64,000 bases of DNA from Kribbella antiqua (GTDB lineage: Bacteria; Actinomycetota; Actinomycetes; Propionibacteriales; Kribbellaceae), in NCBI RefSeq assembly GCF_004345665.1, contig NZ_SLWR01000016.1:1-64000 (forward strand), read 5' to 3'. Each line of letters starts with the position of its first letter. Positions within the stretch are counted from its first letter, which is position 1. The position numbers were made by a program, and so were the translations under genes. Below are positions 33,709 through 43,819 of this stretch, piece by piece. Below the pieces are notes generated by a model. The model worked only from the letters and a program-made list of their open reading frames with translations, was not told the DNA's origin and made no database searches.

Positions 33709-36700
33709 AGCGGCCGCTCCACAGCGCCGGTGGGATTGAGGAACAGCAGGATCGGCGTGCCCGGGTTGGGCAGCGTGGCGGCGTACGCCGTCAACTGCGG
33801 CGAGTAGTACGCGACACGGCTGTCCAACGCCGCGGCTGGGATCGCGTCGGTCTTGTAGTCGACGATGACGAGGCGGCCGTCGTCCTCGCGATAGATGAGG
33901 TCGACGAAGCCTTCGAGGATCGTGCCGTCGGGTTGGACGGTGCCGACGTACGACTCGCGCCAGTGTTCGCGGGCAGCGGCTCGCCGTACGACGTCTGACG
34001 CCAATGCGGAACGGGTCAGGGCGGCGACGACATCGGCGTACTCGAGGACACCCTCGGCGAGGCACTGGGCCGAGACCGCGGCTTCGAGGCCGGCGCCGGA
34101 GCTCAGGTCGACGACCTGCATGACGCCGTGGACCGCGCGGCCGATCGCGGTGCCGTAGCGGCCCTTGGACCACGGTGGGAGCTCGAGGTCGCGGGCTGCT
34201 TTGGCGGTACCGGGATCTACCTCGGTCAGGGCGACCTCCGGGCCGGTCCCTTCCAAGCCCGACGCGCTCTGGGCAGACCGGCGGCGGCTGGCCGAGCGGG
34301 CCGCGGTGACGCGGGAATCCCATTCAGTACGGGCGATCGGCGGCGTAACTGCGGCAGCGGATCGCGGCTCGCGTACGACGGGTGGTGGGCTGGTGAAGAG
34401 CCTTGTATGTGGAGCCTCGACGCCGCCCGCGGACGCGAGGAGCTCGGCGTTGCTGGAGTGCCGGCGGTTGCCGGACCGGTGGAGCGAGACGACGAGGTGG
34501 TCGCGAGCGCGGGTGGCGGCGACGTAAAGGAGACGGCGGCGCTCGTAGTCGTCCATCTGCTCGTCGACGGGCTGGACGAGGTCGAAATCCTCCGTCTGCA
34601 CCGACGACTTGAGCTTGACCGCATAACCGCCGTCCGGCGGCCACAGCACCTGAACCCCGCGCTGCCGGTTCGGCGCGGCGGTCATGCCGGACAGGATGAC
34701 GATCGGGAACTCCAGGCCCTTCGCGGCATGGATCGTCATCACCCGTACGGCGTCCGCGTCGGTCTCCGGCAAGACAGCCTCGGCGACGCGCGAGGCTTCT
34801 TCGCCTTGGTGCGCGGCCCAGGCCAGGTACGAGCGCAGGCCGCCGTGCTCGACCTCCGACCAAGCACGCGCCTGGTCGACGACGAACCGGATCCGCCGCC
34901 ACGCATCCCGGGCCCGCGGACCGATCGCCGCGACTTCGAGCATGCGGCGGTCGGCGACGATCTTGGCCAGTACTTCGCTCGGCGTCAGCCACCGTGAGGC
35001 GTAGTACGTCCGGCGAAGCCACTCCATCGCCTCGCCGACCGGGTGGGTGAGCAGCGTGTCCGGGACAGGCGCGGTCAGCGTGAACGATCCGCCGGATCGC
35101 TTCCAGACGAAGAGGTCGTCGTCACCGCAACCGAACAACGGCGAGCGCAAGGCAGTGACGAGAGCGAGTTGGTCGCTCGGATCGCCGAGGGCACGCGCGC
35201 AGGCGAGCAGGTCGCGGACCTCGGCGGTCTGGTAGACGAGCGAGCTGGCCTCGGCCCGATACGGGATGTCCGCGCGGTCGAGGGCGTCCTCGAGGAATGG
35301 CAACGACGTACGGGCAGGTACCAGTACGGCGATGTCGCCGGCTTCCGCAGGTCGCCAGCCTTGAGCGCGCTCGTCGTACACCTGCCAGCCGTCCCGCAAC
35401 GCCTCCTCGACCACCGCGGCGACGTCGATCGCTTCACGTTCGCGCAGGACGGACGCCTGGGCTCGCGGCAGATCGTTGTGCGGCTCAGCGCCGAGCACCG
35501 TCACGGCAGGCCCGAACGCCGGATCTGCAAAGAAGTCGGCTGAGGAGTCGGCGAGGTCGGCGCTCGGGGTCTCCTCGGATGCACGGCGGAAGGGGAGGAC
35601 CGTCGCCAAATCACCGGAGTCTGACAAGTCACCGGAGTCTGACAAGTCGTCGAGGTCACCCAGCAGGGAAAGCTGATCGCCGCTGACGTCGGTCGGTTGA
35701 GGTGCCACAGGCCGTGATGGGCGAGCTGACGTCGACGACGGCCCGGTGCGATGCGGAGACAGCGACTGATACGATGGCTGCGCAGCCTCCTGCGGCTGAA
35801 TCAAGGAGCCAAAGACCGTGTTGACCCAATCCAGAATCGGCGGCACCGTACGGAAATTGGTGGTCAGGGCAACGGTCTCGCCGAGCAGGTCCTGAGCCGT
35901 CAAGTACGTCGCGATGTTCGCCCGCCGGAATCGGTAAATCGACTGCTTCGGGTCGCCGACGACGAACAGCCGGCCCTCTGGCACCTCCACCTCGCGCCAG
36001 TCCTCGGCCGAAGCCTCAGCACCACCCGCGATCCGCACCGCGAGCTCGATCTGGATCGGATCGGTGTCCTGGAACTCGTCCAGCAGCAGCCGCTCGTACC
36101 GCTCCTGCAGCGCCGACCGCACCGACGCGTCCCGCCGCAGCAGATCCCGCGCCAGCACCAGCAGATCGTGGAACTCCAGCCGCCCCTCCTCCCGGCGCAG
36201 CCGCGCCGATTCCAGCACCCGCCGCGCGATCCAGTGCGAAAGGTGCCGAAGGCAAGCATCCAGCAGCAGTTCGACCAGCGAACTGGCGACCTCGACCACC
36301 TCGGTGCAGTCGCCGCGCACCTTGTTGATGTCCCGCCAGTTCTCCTTGCGCCCGATCCGGCCGATCTTCAGCCCGCGGAAGGTCTGCAGGATCGACAGTT
36401 GCGTCTCCTGGTCGGAAGCAGCGTCCAGCATCACCCCGAGCTCGCGGATCTGCTGCACCTTCGGCAGCAACCGGTCCTCGGGATCCAGGCACGAGGAAGC
36501 CACCGCGCCGATCTGCGCAGCCGCCGCAACGAGCCCGTCGAGCGACGGCATCGATACCAACTCGGGCGGGTCGACCAGCACGCGCTCGGCGATCAGGTCC
36601 CAGTCGTTCCCGAACAGCCGGGCCAACGACCGCAGATGCTTCAACTCGACCCCGACGGCCATCGCCAGCAGCAGCGCCTCGGCAATCGAGTCGTCGTCGA

Positions 36701-37139
36701 GCAGTTGCTGCTGCAACTCCGCCCAGCGCTCCTCGAACGCCACCGACGACCCGACCTCATCAAGTACGTCGATCAGAGGCGGCAACCCGGCCTCGATCGG
36801 ATGCGCCAGCAACAGCTGCTGCGCAAAGGCGTGCAACGTCCCGATCGACGCTGAGTCGAGGTCGTCCAACGCCGCATCCGCCATGGAACTGGCCGGCCCC
36901 TTGCGAGCCTTCTCGAACTCGACCCGCAGCCGATCCCGGAGCTCAGCGCCGGCCTTCTCGGTGAACGTCACCGCCGCGATCGTCCGCAGCGGTACGCCGT
37001 CCCGCAGCACCAGCGTCGTCACCCGGTCGACCAGCGCATGCGTCTTCCCCGACCCGGCACCCGCCTCGACGAACAGCGTCGCCGAAGTGTCCGACTGGAT
37101 CCGCTCCCGCGCCTCCGAGTCCAGCAACACCTCACTCAT
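33705..37139 (-). CDS. AddA-like UvrD-family helicase-nuclease
   Basis: A 1144-residue ATP-dependent exo-DNAse subunit of the AddA/RecB class, predicted to unwind and resect double-strand breaks. Helicase motifs in order: Walker A EAGAGSGKTHAL (about 24-35), Walker B LLLDEFQDTDP (about 351), motif III-IV GDPKQSIYRFRRANIATYL (about 394), AKGLEFPIV, and motif VI YVAATRARDHL. The C-terminal RecB-type PD-(D/E)XK nuclease has GFVDLIYREDD and VIVDYKTD near residue 1085. ATG 37139 overlaps the stop of the AddB-like gene by eight bases, so the two subunits are translationally coupled. A Ser/Asp-rich linker occurs near residue 500. Confidence 0.9.
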   Translation of the reverse strand: MSEVLLDSEARERIQSDTSATLFVEAGAGSGKTHALVDRVTTLVLRDGVPLRTIAAVTFTEKAGAELRDRLRVEFEKARKGPASSMADAALDDLDSASIGTLHAFAQQLLLAHPIEAGLPPLIDVLDEVGSSVAFEERWAELQQQLLDDDSIAEALLLAMAVGVELKHLRSLARLFGNDWDLIAERVLVDPPELVSMPSLDGLVAAAAQIGAVASSCLDPEDRLLPKVQQIRELGVMLDAASDQETQLSILQTFRGLKIGRIGRKENWRDINKVRGDCTEVVEVASSLVELLLDACLRHLSHWIARRVLESARLRREEGRLEFHDLLVLARDLLRRDASVRSALQERYERLLLDEFQDTDPIQIELAVRIAGGAEASAEDWREVEVPEGRLFVVGDPKQSIYRFRRANIATYLTAQDLLGETVALTTNFRTVPPILDWVNTVFGSLIQPQEAAQPSYQSLSPHRTGPSSTSARPSRPVAPQPTDVSGDQLSLLGDLDDLSDSGDLSDSGDLATVLPFRRASEETPSADLADSSADFFADPAFGPAVTVLGAEPHNDLPRAQASVLREREAIDVAAVVEEALRDGWQVYDERAQGWRPAEAGDIAVLVPARTSLPFLEDALDRADIPYRAEASSLVYQTAEVRDLLACARALGDPSDQLALVTALRSPLFGCGDDDLFVWKRSGGSFTLTAPVPDTLLTHPVGEAMEWLRRTYYASRWLTPSEVLAKIVADRRMLEVAAIGPRARDAWRRIRFVVDQARAWSEVEHGGLRSYLAWAAHQGEEASRVAEAVLPETDADAVRVMTIHAAKGLEFPIVILSGMTAAPNRQRGVQVLWPPDGGYAVKLKSSVQTEDFDLVQPVDEQMDDYERRRLLYVAATRARDHLVVSLHRSGNRRHSSNAELLASAGGVEAPHTRLFTSPPPVVREPRSAAAVTPPIARTEWDSRVTAARSASRRRSAQSASGLEGTGPEVALTEVDPGTAKAARDLELPPWSKGRYGTAIGRAVHGVMQVVDLSSGAGLEAAVSAQCLAEGVLEYADVVAALTRSALASDVVRRAAAREHWRESYVGTVQPDGTILEGFVDLIYREDDGRLVIVDYKTDAIPAAALDSRVAYYSPQLTAYAATLPNPGTPILLFLNPTGAVERPL

Positions 37140-40100
37140 CGCCGTTCTCCTCATCAGCGGCATACGCGACCGGGTCGATCAGCCGGACCAAGCGCTCCAG
37201 CGTCGGGTCGTGCCGTTTCCGGTCCCACCGCGCCCGCACCTCGCTGTGGCCGATCCCGTCCGGGTTGCAGTACGGGCACTGCACCCACAGGAAATCCGGG
37301 ATCTCGGGCGCCTTGGGTGGGAAGAACCCGGCCGCGATCGACGACACGATCACGTCGAGCGTCTCGACGTACCGGGCCTCGACCTCGGGAGTCAACGGCA
37401 CCGGGATCCGCTTGCCGCCGCGCCGGACGAACCAGTACGACGCCTCGACCGGTGTGGAAGGTTCGCCCAGCCGGGCACGAGCGGCGTACGCGTAGACGGG
37501 CAGCTGAAGCTTCGTCCCGCCGGCCACTGGATCGGACTCGATCCCCTCGTACCGCGAGAAACCACCGGTCTTCACGTCGGTGACATAGATGGTCCCGTCG
37601 CGCCCGAGGTCGACCTTGTCCGCGCTACCGCGCAGCAGCACGCGCCCCGATGGCACCGGGATCTCCACCGGCGGCTCACCATCGAAGCCGAACCGGAGCT
37701 CGCTGGCCACCACCGACGCATCGCGCGAGGATCTCCACCGATCGTCGTCGGTCAGGAGCACCATCAGATCGCCAAGGATCCGCAACCGCTCCCGCTGCCA
37801 CAGCCGTGGATGCCCGGTCAGCCCCTCGGCTTCGAACTGATCCGCGAGATCCGCACCGATTGCCAACAGCAACGACCGTTGCTCGGCCGACCACGGCTCG
37901 CCGTACCTGGGGAGCGAACCGGCCAGCCGGGTCACGAAGGCGTCCAGACTGTTGTGGATGAGGTTCCCGACCTGGATCGGCGAGATCACCAGCAGGTCCT
38001 CGGGCGCCTCGAGCGGCTCCACCTGAAGCAACCGCTCGACGAAGTAGGCATGCGGGCAGGTCGCATACGCCTCCAGCGACGTCGGTGACGCGATCCGATC
38101 CTCGACGGCGTACTCCGGCAGCCCCGACACCCCGGACAAGTCCCCGTCGAAGCGAGTGAACGCATTACTCCCGCGCCCCCGCAGCAGCTCACGCGCGCGA
38201 ACCAGCACCGCATCGTTCAGCCACAACCCTGCCGCCGCGGAACGCGTCTGCCACTCCTGCTCCGTCGCCGGCATGATTGCCGTAGTCAACGATCCGGCGT
38301 ACGACGCCGAGGTCAGCAACCGATCCCCATAGTCGGCCTGATCCCATTCCGTCGCGGCAAGCGCGTGATCGCCGGTCAGCGACCGCAACGTGCCGAGCAA
38401 CCAGCGCGTCGGCAGTCGCCGCGACGATCGCCGCAGGTCGCCGCGGGGGAACGACGCCACGACGCGGGATCCGGCCGAGAAAGCGACCAGCAGATGCCGC
38501 TGCTTCTCGTCGAGCCGATCCCGGAACGATGCCAGCTCCGGCGCCGCCGCCGATCGGACCCGGTGCGGGAGCAGCGCATCCTCGTGCACGCGACCCGGAT
38601 ACAGGTCCTCCGACAGCCCCACGACGTACACGATGTCCGCCGACAGCCCGACACTCGCCGAGAGCGGAGCCACCAGTACGCCGGTGCCGAACGTGCCGAC
38701 GCGGGGGAGTGACTGTTGCAGCTCTAGGTCCAGTACGTCGCGCAGCACCGTCAGACTCGCCGGCGTACCAAGCTCATCCAGCGTCGAAAGGCCCTTCAGC
38801 GAACTCTCGACCGCGACAGCGGCGTACTGCTCCTCCACAGGCAGGGACGAGTAGTCGCCGAGCAGGTCCTGGAAGAGCTGCAACACAGCGCCGGCCAGCT
38901 CGGACCATGTCTCCATGACGGCGGCGGCCTTCAGCCGCCGGCGCAGCTCCAAGGCAAACGCATGCAAGCGCTCGGCCTTCTCCGCGTTGTACTGCGCACG
39001 CCGAACCGCGGCCGGACGTGGATCCTCCGCCGCCTCCTCCTGATTCGCCGTACGACGCTCGGACTCGGCATAGCGGGCGAGACGTGTCTCCCAGTCGTCG
39101 CCACGGACGACACCGGCGACACGCGACATGCGCTCCCATTGCGGCACCGGGATCCGCTCGCCAGTGAAGTCGCGGGTTGGCGCGTTCGCCAGCGCGCGGA
39201 ACACGTCGGCGCGAGGGAGATCCTGGTCGACGAGAGCGAGGACTTCGAGCAGAGTCCGCGCGATCGCTCGCTCGTGGACGGGTCGGGTCCCTGGGCCGTT
39301 GACCTCGATGCCGGCGGCGGCGAGGTGCTCGTGCAGGAGTCGCGCGTACGGCGTCGCGGCGGAGTACAGCACGGCGATGCGATGGGCCGGGGTGCGCTCG
39401 AGCGCGGCGACGACATCACGGACGACACAACGCACCTCGTCGTCGGCGTCGGATGCGTTCAGGACCTCGGTCGCGACCGGGTAGTTCTTCGAGATCGACG
39501 TTGGCAGGTCGATGCCGATGCGTTCCAGCGAACGCCGTACTGCGCGATCGGCACGACGTACGTCGGTGAGGCCGACGATGACCGTGAGGTCGGCGGAACC
39601 GAGCGCTTCGACGAAGGCTGCCTCGGTCTGCGTCAGTTCTTGAGGAAGATAGAGCACCAAAGCGCCGAGCTCGGCGACGATCGAAGGGTCGGCCGACGCT
39701 CGGGTCGCAGCGGCCCGGAGGAGGTCGGTTTCGTCGTACCAGTCCGGGGCGAGGTCGCTTGTGACGTAGCGATGCAGCCGGACGAGGTCGGGGCCGAGGG
39801 CGGAGGCACCGGCGACCCTCTCGAGGGCGGGATCGGTGAGGTCGCGGAGCTCACGGTGGGCTGAGGCAAGCGCTTGGATGGTTGCCGGATGCTCGGCGAC
39901 GTCCTGGAAGATGCCAGGCGCTTTGGAGAGCGCCGTACGCCATGTCGCCGCGACGATCGGGCGGGTCGCGGGGCGGCGGGGAGCGAGCAGACCGGCGGCA
40001 AGCTGCTCGGCCAATCGCGGCAAGGTCGCCAGGTACAGGCCGGCGATGCCTCCTCGACCCGCGAGATAGCGGCGCGCGATGACGCCGGAAAGGTTGTTGG

Positions 40101-40221
40101 GCAGGAGCAAGGTGACAGGCTTCATCGGATCGTCGGCCTTCAGCCGCGCCACGACGGCATGCAGCCGCTCCAGCGCGGCTGCGCCGTACGCGGTGCTCTC
40201 GATCCGGGTCGTACTCACCAC
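37132..40221 (-). CDS. AddB-like PD-(D/E)XK nuclease, helicase-degenerate subunit
   Basis: A 1029-residue partner of the AddA-like protein. The N-terminal half is a UvrD-like fold without a Walker A lysine loop (LLPNNLSGVIARRYLAG where the P-loop would be), as in AddB. The C-terminus has a nuclease core with RGSADKVDLG and VTDVKTGG (near residue 880). Cysteines that could bind an iron-sulfur cluster are seen: ATCPHAYF before the nuclease and VQCPYCNPDGIGH after it; the fourth expected Cys is absent, with a His nearby. The pair forms an operon transcribed leftward, this gene first. Confidence 0.85.
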   Translation of the reverse strand: MVSTTRIESTAYGAAALERLHAVVARLKADDPMKPVTLLLPNNLSGVIARRYLAGRGGIAGLYLATLPRLAEQLAAGLLAPRRPATRPIVAATWRTALSKAPGIFQDVAEHPATIQALASAHRELRDLTDPALERVAGASALGPDLVRLHRYVTSDLAPDWYDETDLLRAAATRASADPSIVAELGALVLYLPQELTQTEAAFVEALGSADLTVIVGLTDVRRADRAVRRSLERIGIDLPTSISKNYPVATEVLNASDADDEVRCVVRDVVAALERTPAHRIAVLYSAATPYARLLHEHLAAAGIEVNGPGTRPVHERAIARTLLEVLALVDQDLPRADVFRALANAPTRDFTGERIPVPQWERMSRVAGVVRGDDWETRLARYAESERRTANQEEAAEDPRPAAVRRAQYNAEKAERLHAFALELRRRLKAAAVMETWSELAGAVLQLFQDLLGDYSSLPVEEQYAAVAVESSLKGLSTLDELGTPASLTVLRDVLDLELQQSLPRVGTFGTGVLVAPLSASVGLSADIVYVVGLSEDLYPGRVHEDALLPHRVRSAAAPELASFRDRLDEKQRHLLVAFSAGSRVVASFPRGDLRRSSRRLPTRWLLGTLRSLTGDHALAATEWDQADYGDRLLTSASYAGSLTTAIMPATEQEWQTRSAAAGLWLNDAVLVRARELLRGRGSNAFTRFDGDLSGVSGLPEYAVEDRIASPTSLEAYATCPHAYFVERLLQVEPLEAPEDLLVISPIQVGNLIHNSLDAFVTRLAGSLPRYGEPWSAEQRSLLLAIGADLADQFEAEGLTGHPRLWQRERLRILGDLMVLLTDDDRWRSSRDASVVASELRFGFDGEPPVEIPVPSGRVLLRGSADKVDLGRDGTIYVTDVKTGGFSRYEGIESDPVAGGTKLQLPVYAYAARARLGEPSTPVEASYWFVRRGGKRIPVPLTPEVEARYVETLDVIVSSIAAGFFPPKAPEIPDFLWVQCPYCNPDGIGHSEVRARWDRKRHDPTLERLVRLIDPVAYAADEENGDE

Positions 40222-40364
40222 ATTCCCCCGATCCTGCGGGTCTGTCAGGGAAGACGCTAAACCCTGCCACGGACAGAAACCGGAACATCCGGCGGCCCCA
40301 TGTTTTCAGGGGGCGAAACGCCAGAGCTTCTGCGAGGCGGCGAGTTGGCTCGGACAATGAAGGA

Positions 40365-40562
40365 ATGACCAGGGAGACGTCGATCGCGCGGGTGCTGCTC
40401 GTGCTCGTCTTCGCGCCCGCCGGCGGGTTGTTCGGCAAGGCCGTCGCCGAAGCATCGCAGGGCCATCACTGGTGGCCGTGGCTGCTCGCCGCACTGGCCT
40501 GGCTGGTGGTGTCGGGGCTGGTCTCGGTGGCGGTGACCAATCGTTTCGACGAGCACAGATAA
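40365..40562 (+). CDS. Small two-span membrane protein
   Basis: A 65-residue protein with two hydrophobic helices (ARVLLVLVFAPAGGLFG and WWPWLLAALAWLVVSGLVSV) and a charged C-terminus. AGGA lies next to the ATG. It starts divergently from the AddB-like gene and is followed within eight bases by a VOC-family gene. Function unknown. Confidence 0.6.
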   Translation: MTRETSIARVLLVLVFAPAGGLFGKAVAEASQGHHWWPWLLAALAWLVVSGLVSVAVTNRFDEHR

Positions 40563-40569
40563 TGCTCCG

Positions 40570-40965
40570 ATGGTTGCTGCTGTGCATCACATCGAAATCT
40601 GGGTCCCGGACCTGTCCCGGGCGCTGACGAGTTGGGGCTGGATCCTCACCAGGCTGGGCTGGAAGGACGGTGACGGCTGGCCGGGTGGCATGACCTGGAC
40701 CGCTCCCGACGGCTCGTACGTCGTACTGGAGCAGAGCCCGGCGATGTCGGCCGAGGAGCACGACCGGATGCGGCCGGGGATGAACCATCTGGCGCTCAAC
40801 GCGGCCGGGCGACCCGAGGTGGATGCGATCGTTGCGGAGGCAGCGAACCACGGCTGGACAATGATGTTCGCCGACCGCCACCCGTACGCCGGCGGCCCGC
40901 AGCATTACGCCGCCTTCCTGCACAACGACGACGGCTACGAGCTCGAGATCGTCGCCCCCGATTAA
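40570..40965 (+). CDS. VOC/glyoxalase-fold protein
   Basis: A 131-residue protein of the vicinal-oxygen-chelate fold: start VHHIEIWVPDLSRALTSW, middle MNHLALNAAGRPEVDAIV and end DDGYELEIVAPD match the paired beta-alpha-beta-beta-beta units. The likely metal ligands are His 6-7 in VHHIEI, His in NHLAL and Glu in YELEIV. The substrate is not evident; members include dioxygenases and resistance proteins. Confidence 0.82.
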   Translation: MVAAVHHIEIWVPDLSRALTSWGWILTRLGWKDGDGWPGGMTWTAPDGSYVVLEQSPAMSAEEHDRMRPGMNHLALNAAGRPEVDAIVAEAANHGWTMMFADRHPYAGGPQHYAAFLHNDDGYELEIVAPD

Positions 40966-41071
40966 CTGGTGAGACTGGTGATGGCTGGAGTGACGTCAGG
41001 GACTGGTGGTGTGACATGGTTACTCCAGGCAAGTGGTGGTGTCGCGGGGCAGAGGTGGAAGGACGGTGCTC

Positions 41072-43819
41072 GTGACGGAGGAGCCTGACGGGGGAAGTAC
41101 GCCCGGATCGGTTTCCCCGGAGCTCCTGGAGGCGCGGATTCGCGGCCTCCAACATGCGCTCGGGCAGTTGCTGGAGAACGCTCGCCGACTGACGTACGGC
41201 GAACATCAACGGGCCGTGCAGTTGCATCGTCAGCTGCAGGAGCAGACGGCGGCCGCGCGGCGGGAGTCGCGGGGCTTGGTCGAGGCGGCCACCGCGGAGG
41301 CGCTCAAGACCGCCGAGCCGACTGCCCGCCTGCTCGCGGATCGGCTCGCGCCCGGCCTCGCGTCCATCCCGCCGAACGACGCGCGCTGGCGTTCGCGGCA
41401 ATTAATCGGCGCGGGCATCCCGTCGTACGTGCGAGTGGGGGAGTTGGAGGCCGGTACGCCGGTCGCCGCGCCGCTGCTGCGCACAAACGGCTGGAAGGTG
41501 ACAGCGGATCGCAACGAGTCGGCACGCCGGCTGCTGCAGAGCGTGGCGTTGAGGCTGGTTGCGGCGGCCGAACCCTTCAGGCTCAGGATTGACGCGTTCG
41601 ACCCGCGGCTGACCGGCACGATGGGGTTGCTGGGTCACCTGACCACGAAGTACCCACAATTGGTGCCTAGGGCAACACACACCGCGGAACAGTTGCATGC
41701 CGTGCTATCTGGGCTCGTTGACGTGTCATCGTTGCGAGCCAGCCGGCAGGCGCAGCTGGGACACAAGCGGTTCGAGGACCTGATCCGGGAGACCGGTCGC
41801 GTCACCGATCCCTATCGGCTGGTCATCCTGTTCGACTACCCGGCCGGGATCGACACGCTCGCGCAGCGCGATCTGCTCCGGTTGGCCGCGACCGGTGGTG
41901 AGCGCGGCATCTGCTTCCTGGTCCACCACGACCCGTCGATGCCGGCGGAGATGGATGTCGACAGCAAGCAATTGCTTGACCTGCTCACACCCGTTGCCAT
42001 CGCCAACGAACGAGTCGACATAGCACAATTGCCCGGCGTACCGGCGAAACTCGATCCGCCGTTCGACGCGAATGTTGCCGCAGGCATCTGTGACGTCATC
42101 GCCGAGATGGCCGAGATCGCCGTACTGCCGACGATCGACTTCGACCGGACGCTGCCGGATCGATCGACCTGGTGGCAGCCGGTCAAGGACGAGCTCAGCA
42201 CGGTGATCGGGTACGACGATCGCACGCCGGCGCTGGTCCGGTTGCGTAGCGGCAACCCGGCGCTGCCGCACGTCCTCGTCGGCGGCGCGGTCGGCCAGGG
42301 CAAATCGAACCTTCTGCTGGTGATGATCCACGGGCTCGCCGCGCGCTATTCGCCGGACGACCTGGAGATGTACCTGCTCGACTTCAAACACGGTGTCGAG
42401 TTCTCCGCGCTCGGCCCGGCGGCGGAGCGGGAGCACTGGCTGCCGCAGGTGCGGGTGCTCGGCATCCACAGCGACCGCGCGTTCGGTCTCGCCGTACTGC
42501 GGCATCTGTCGGACGAACTCGCCCAGCGCAGTGAGATCTTCAAGTCACATGGCAACGTTGCCGACATCGCGGAGCTTGCGCCCGGCCCCGATCGGCCGCC
42601 GCGGATTCTCGTCGTACTCGATGAGTTCCAGGTGTTGCTGGAGGACGACGACGACCTGGCCGACGAGGCGGCCAAGCTGCTCGAGCGGTTGGTGCGGCTG
42701 GGACGCGCGTACGGCGTTCATGTGGTGCTCGCGACGCAGACGATCGAAGGGGTCAAACGGCTGTCGACGCGGCGGGACTCGATCTTCGGGCAGGTGCCTT
42801 ATCGGATCGCGCTGAAGACGACGCCGGCGGATGCGCAGGCGATCCTGCGGAACGGGAACACGGCCGCGGCCGAGTTGCAGTTCCGCGGCGAGGCGGTGCT
42901 CAACGCGAACTTCGGCTCGCCGGACGACAACCAGCATGTGCTGGTGAGCTTCGCGGACAAGGCGGTACTGGACGAGCTGCGCCGGGAGTTGTGGCAGCGA
43001 TCGGGGACGACGCGTCCGCCGCGGGTCTTCCATCTTGCGGAGCCGGCGCGGTTGGCGGACACGGCTGCCGCGGTGACGCCGGAGTTTGGCCGGCCGTGGA
43101 CGGGGTTGCCGATCGCCGTGACGGAGGCGCCCGTACCGGTGGAGGTGCGGCCGGAGCCGGGTGCCGGTGTACTGGTGCTGGGTGATGGTCCGGTGGACGC
43201 ACTCGGCGTACTGAGTGGGCTGGCGCTGTCGACAGCGGCCGCTGCTGTGGATCCGCCGCGGTTCATCTTCATGGACGGGACCAACTCGTCGCCTGCTGTT
43301 GCCGAGGGCAAGGGTGCGTTGATCCAGGCACTGCGGCAGCTGGGCTGTGAGGTCGAGACGGTCGACAAGCACGACGACATCGCACCGCGGCTGTTTTCGC
43401 TGCGGGATTCGGTCCGGAACGGGCACCTCGGCGAGACCTATCTGCTCGGCTTCGGCTTCCACGGCGTACCGAAGATGCAGACCCACGCGGAGGGTTTCTT
43501 CGAGAGTCCGGCGAACGCGTTGCAGGACATCGTCCGGGACGGGCCGGCGCAGGGGCTCATCACCTTCGGTTGGTGGAACCGGCTGCACGTGTGCACCGAG
43601 CAGCTCGGGTACGGGCGGGCGAACGTGGCGACCCACGTCTTCCTCCGGCACCCGCAGGACGGCGTACGGGCTGTCTGTGGACCGCTGGTGCGCTGGGCCT
43701 CCGAGCCGCACCGCGCGCTGCTGTGGGACGGCCTGCACCCGGAGGCGCAGGTCGTCGTACCGTTCGCCGCACTCCGGTCCGACGAGGTGGACCGCGCGGT
43801 GGAATTGGTACGGCGATGA
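41072..43819 (+). CDS. FtsK/SpoIIIE-like ATPase heading a toxin cassette
   Basis: A 915-residue ATPase. The N-terminal 300 residues are helical and coiled-coil-like (ELLEARIRGLQHALGQLLEN). The FtsK/SpoIIIE core has Walker A LVGGAVGQGKSNLLL near residue 403, MYLLDFKHGVEFSALGP, and Walker B ILVVLDEFQVLL near residue 515, with arginine-containing AQAILRNGN later. A second, degenerate nucleotide-binding-like domain follows (VLVLGDGPVDALG, and PRFIFMDGTNSS) without a clear P-loop. No membrane span is visible; the next, overlapping gene supplies one. GTG 41072 has GGAAGGA eight bases upstream. Likely role: motor for effector export, as EccC in type VII secretion. Confidence 0.82.
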   Translation: MTEEPDGGSTPGSVSPELLEARIRGLQHALGQLLENARRLTYGEHQRAVQLHRQLQEQTAAARRESRGLVEAATAEALKTAEPTARLLADRLAPGLASIPPNDARWRSRQLIGAGIPSYVRVGELEAGTPVAAPLLRTNGWKVTADRNESARRLLQSVALRLVAAAEPFRLRIDAFDPRLTGTMGLLGHLTTKYPQLVPRATHTAEQLHAVLSGLVDVSSLRASRQAQLGHKRFEDLIRETGRVTDPYRLVILFDYPAGIDTLAQRDLLRLAATGGERGICFLVHHDPSMPAEMDVDSKQLLDLLTPVAIANERVDIAQLPGVPAKLDPPFDANVAAGICDVIAEMAEIAVLPTIDFDRTLPDRSTWWQPVKDELSTVIGYDDRTPALVRLRSGNPALPHVLVGGAVGQGKSNLLLVMIHGLAARYSPDDLEMYLLDFKHGVEFSALGPAAEREHWLPQVRVLGIHSDRAFGLAVLRHLSDELAQRSEIFKSHGNVADIAELAPGPDRPPRILVVLDEFQVLLEDDDDLADEAAKLLERLVRLGRAYGVHVVLATQTIEGVKRLSTRRDSIFGQVPYRIALKTTPADAQAILRNGNTAAAELQFRGEAVLNANFGSPDDNQHVLVSFADKAVLDELRRELWQRSGTTRPPRVFHLAEPARLADTAAAVTPEFGRPWTGLPIAVTEAPVPVEVRPEPGAGVLVLGDGPVDALGVLSGLALSTAAAAVDPPRFIFMDGTNSSPAVAEGKGALIQALRQLGCEVETVDKHDDIAPRLFSLRDSVRNGHLGETYLLGFGFHGVPKMQTHAEGFFESPANALQDIVRDGPAQGLITFGWWNRLHVCTEQLGYGRANVATHVFLRHPQDGVRAVCGPLVRWASEPHRALLWDGLHPEAQVVVPFAALRSDEVDRAVELVRR

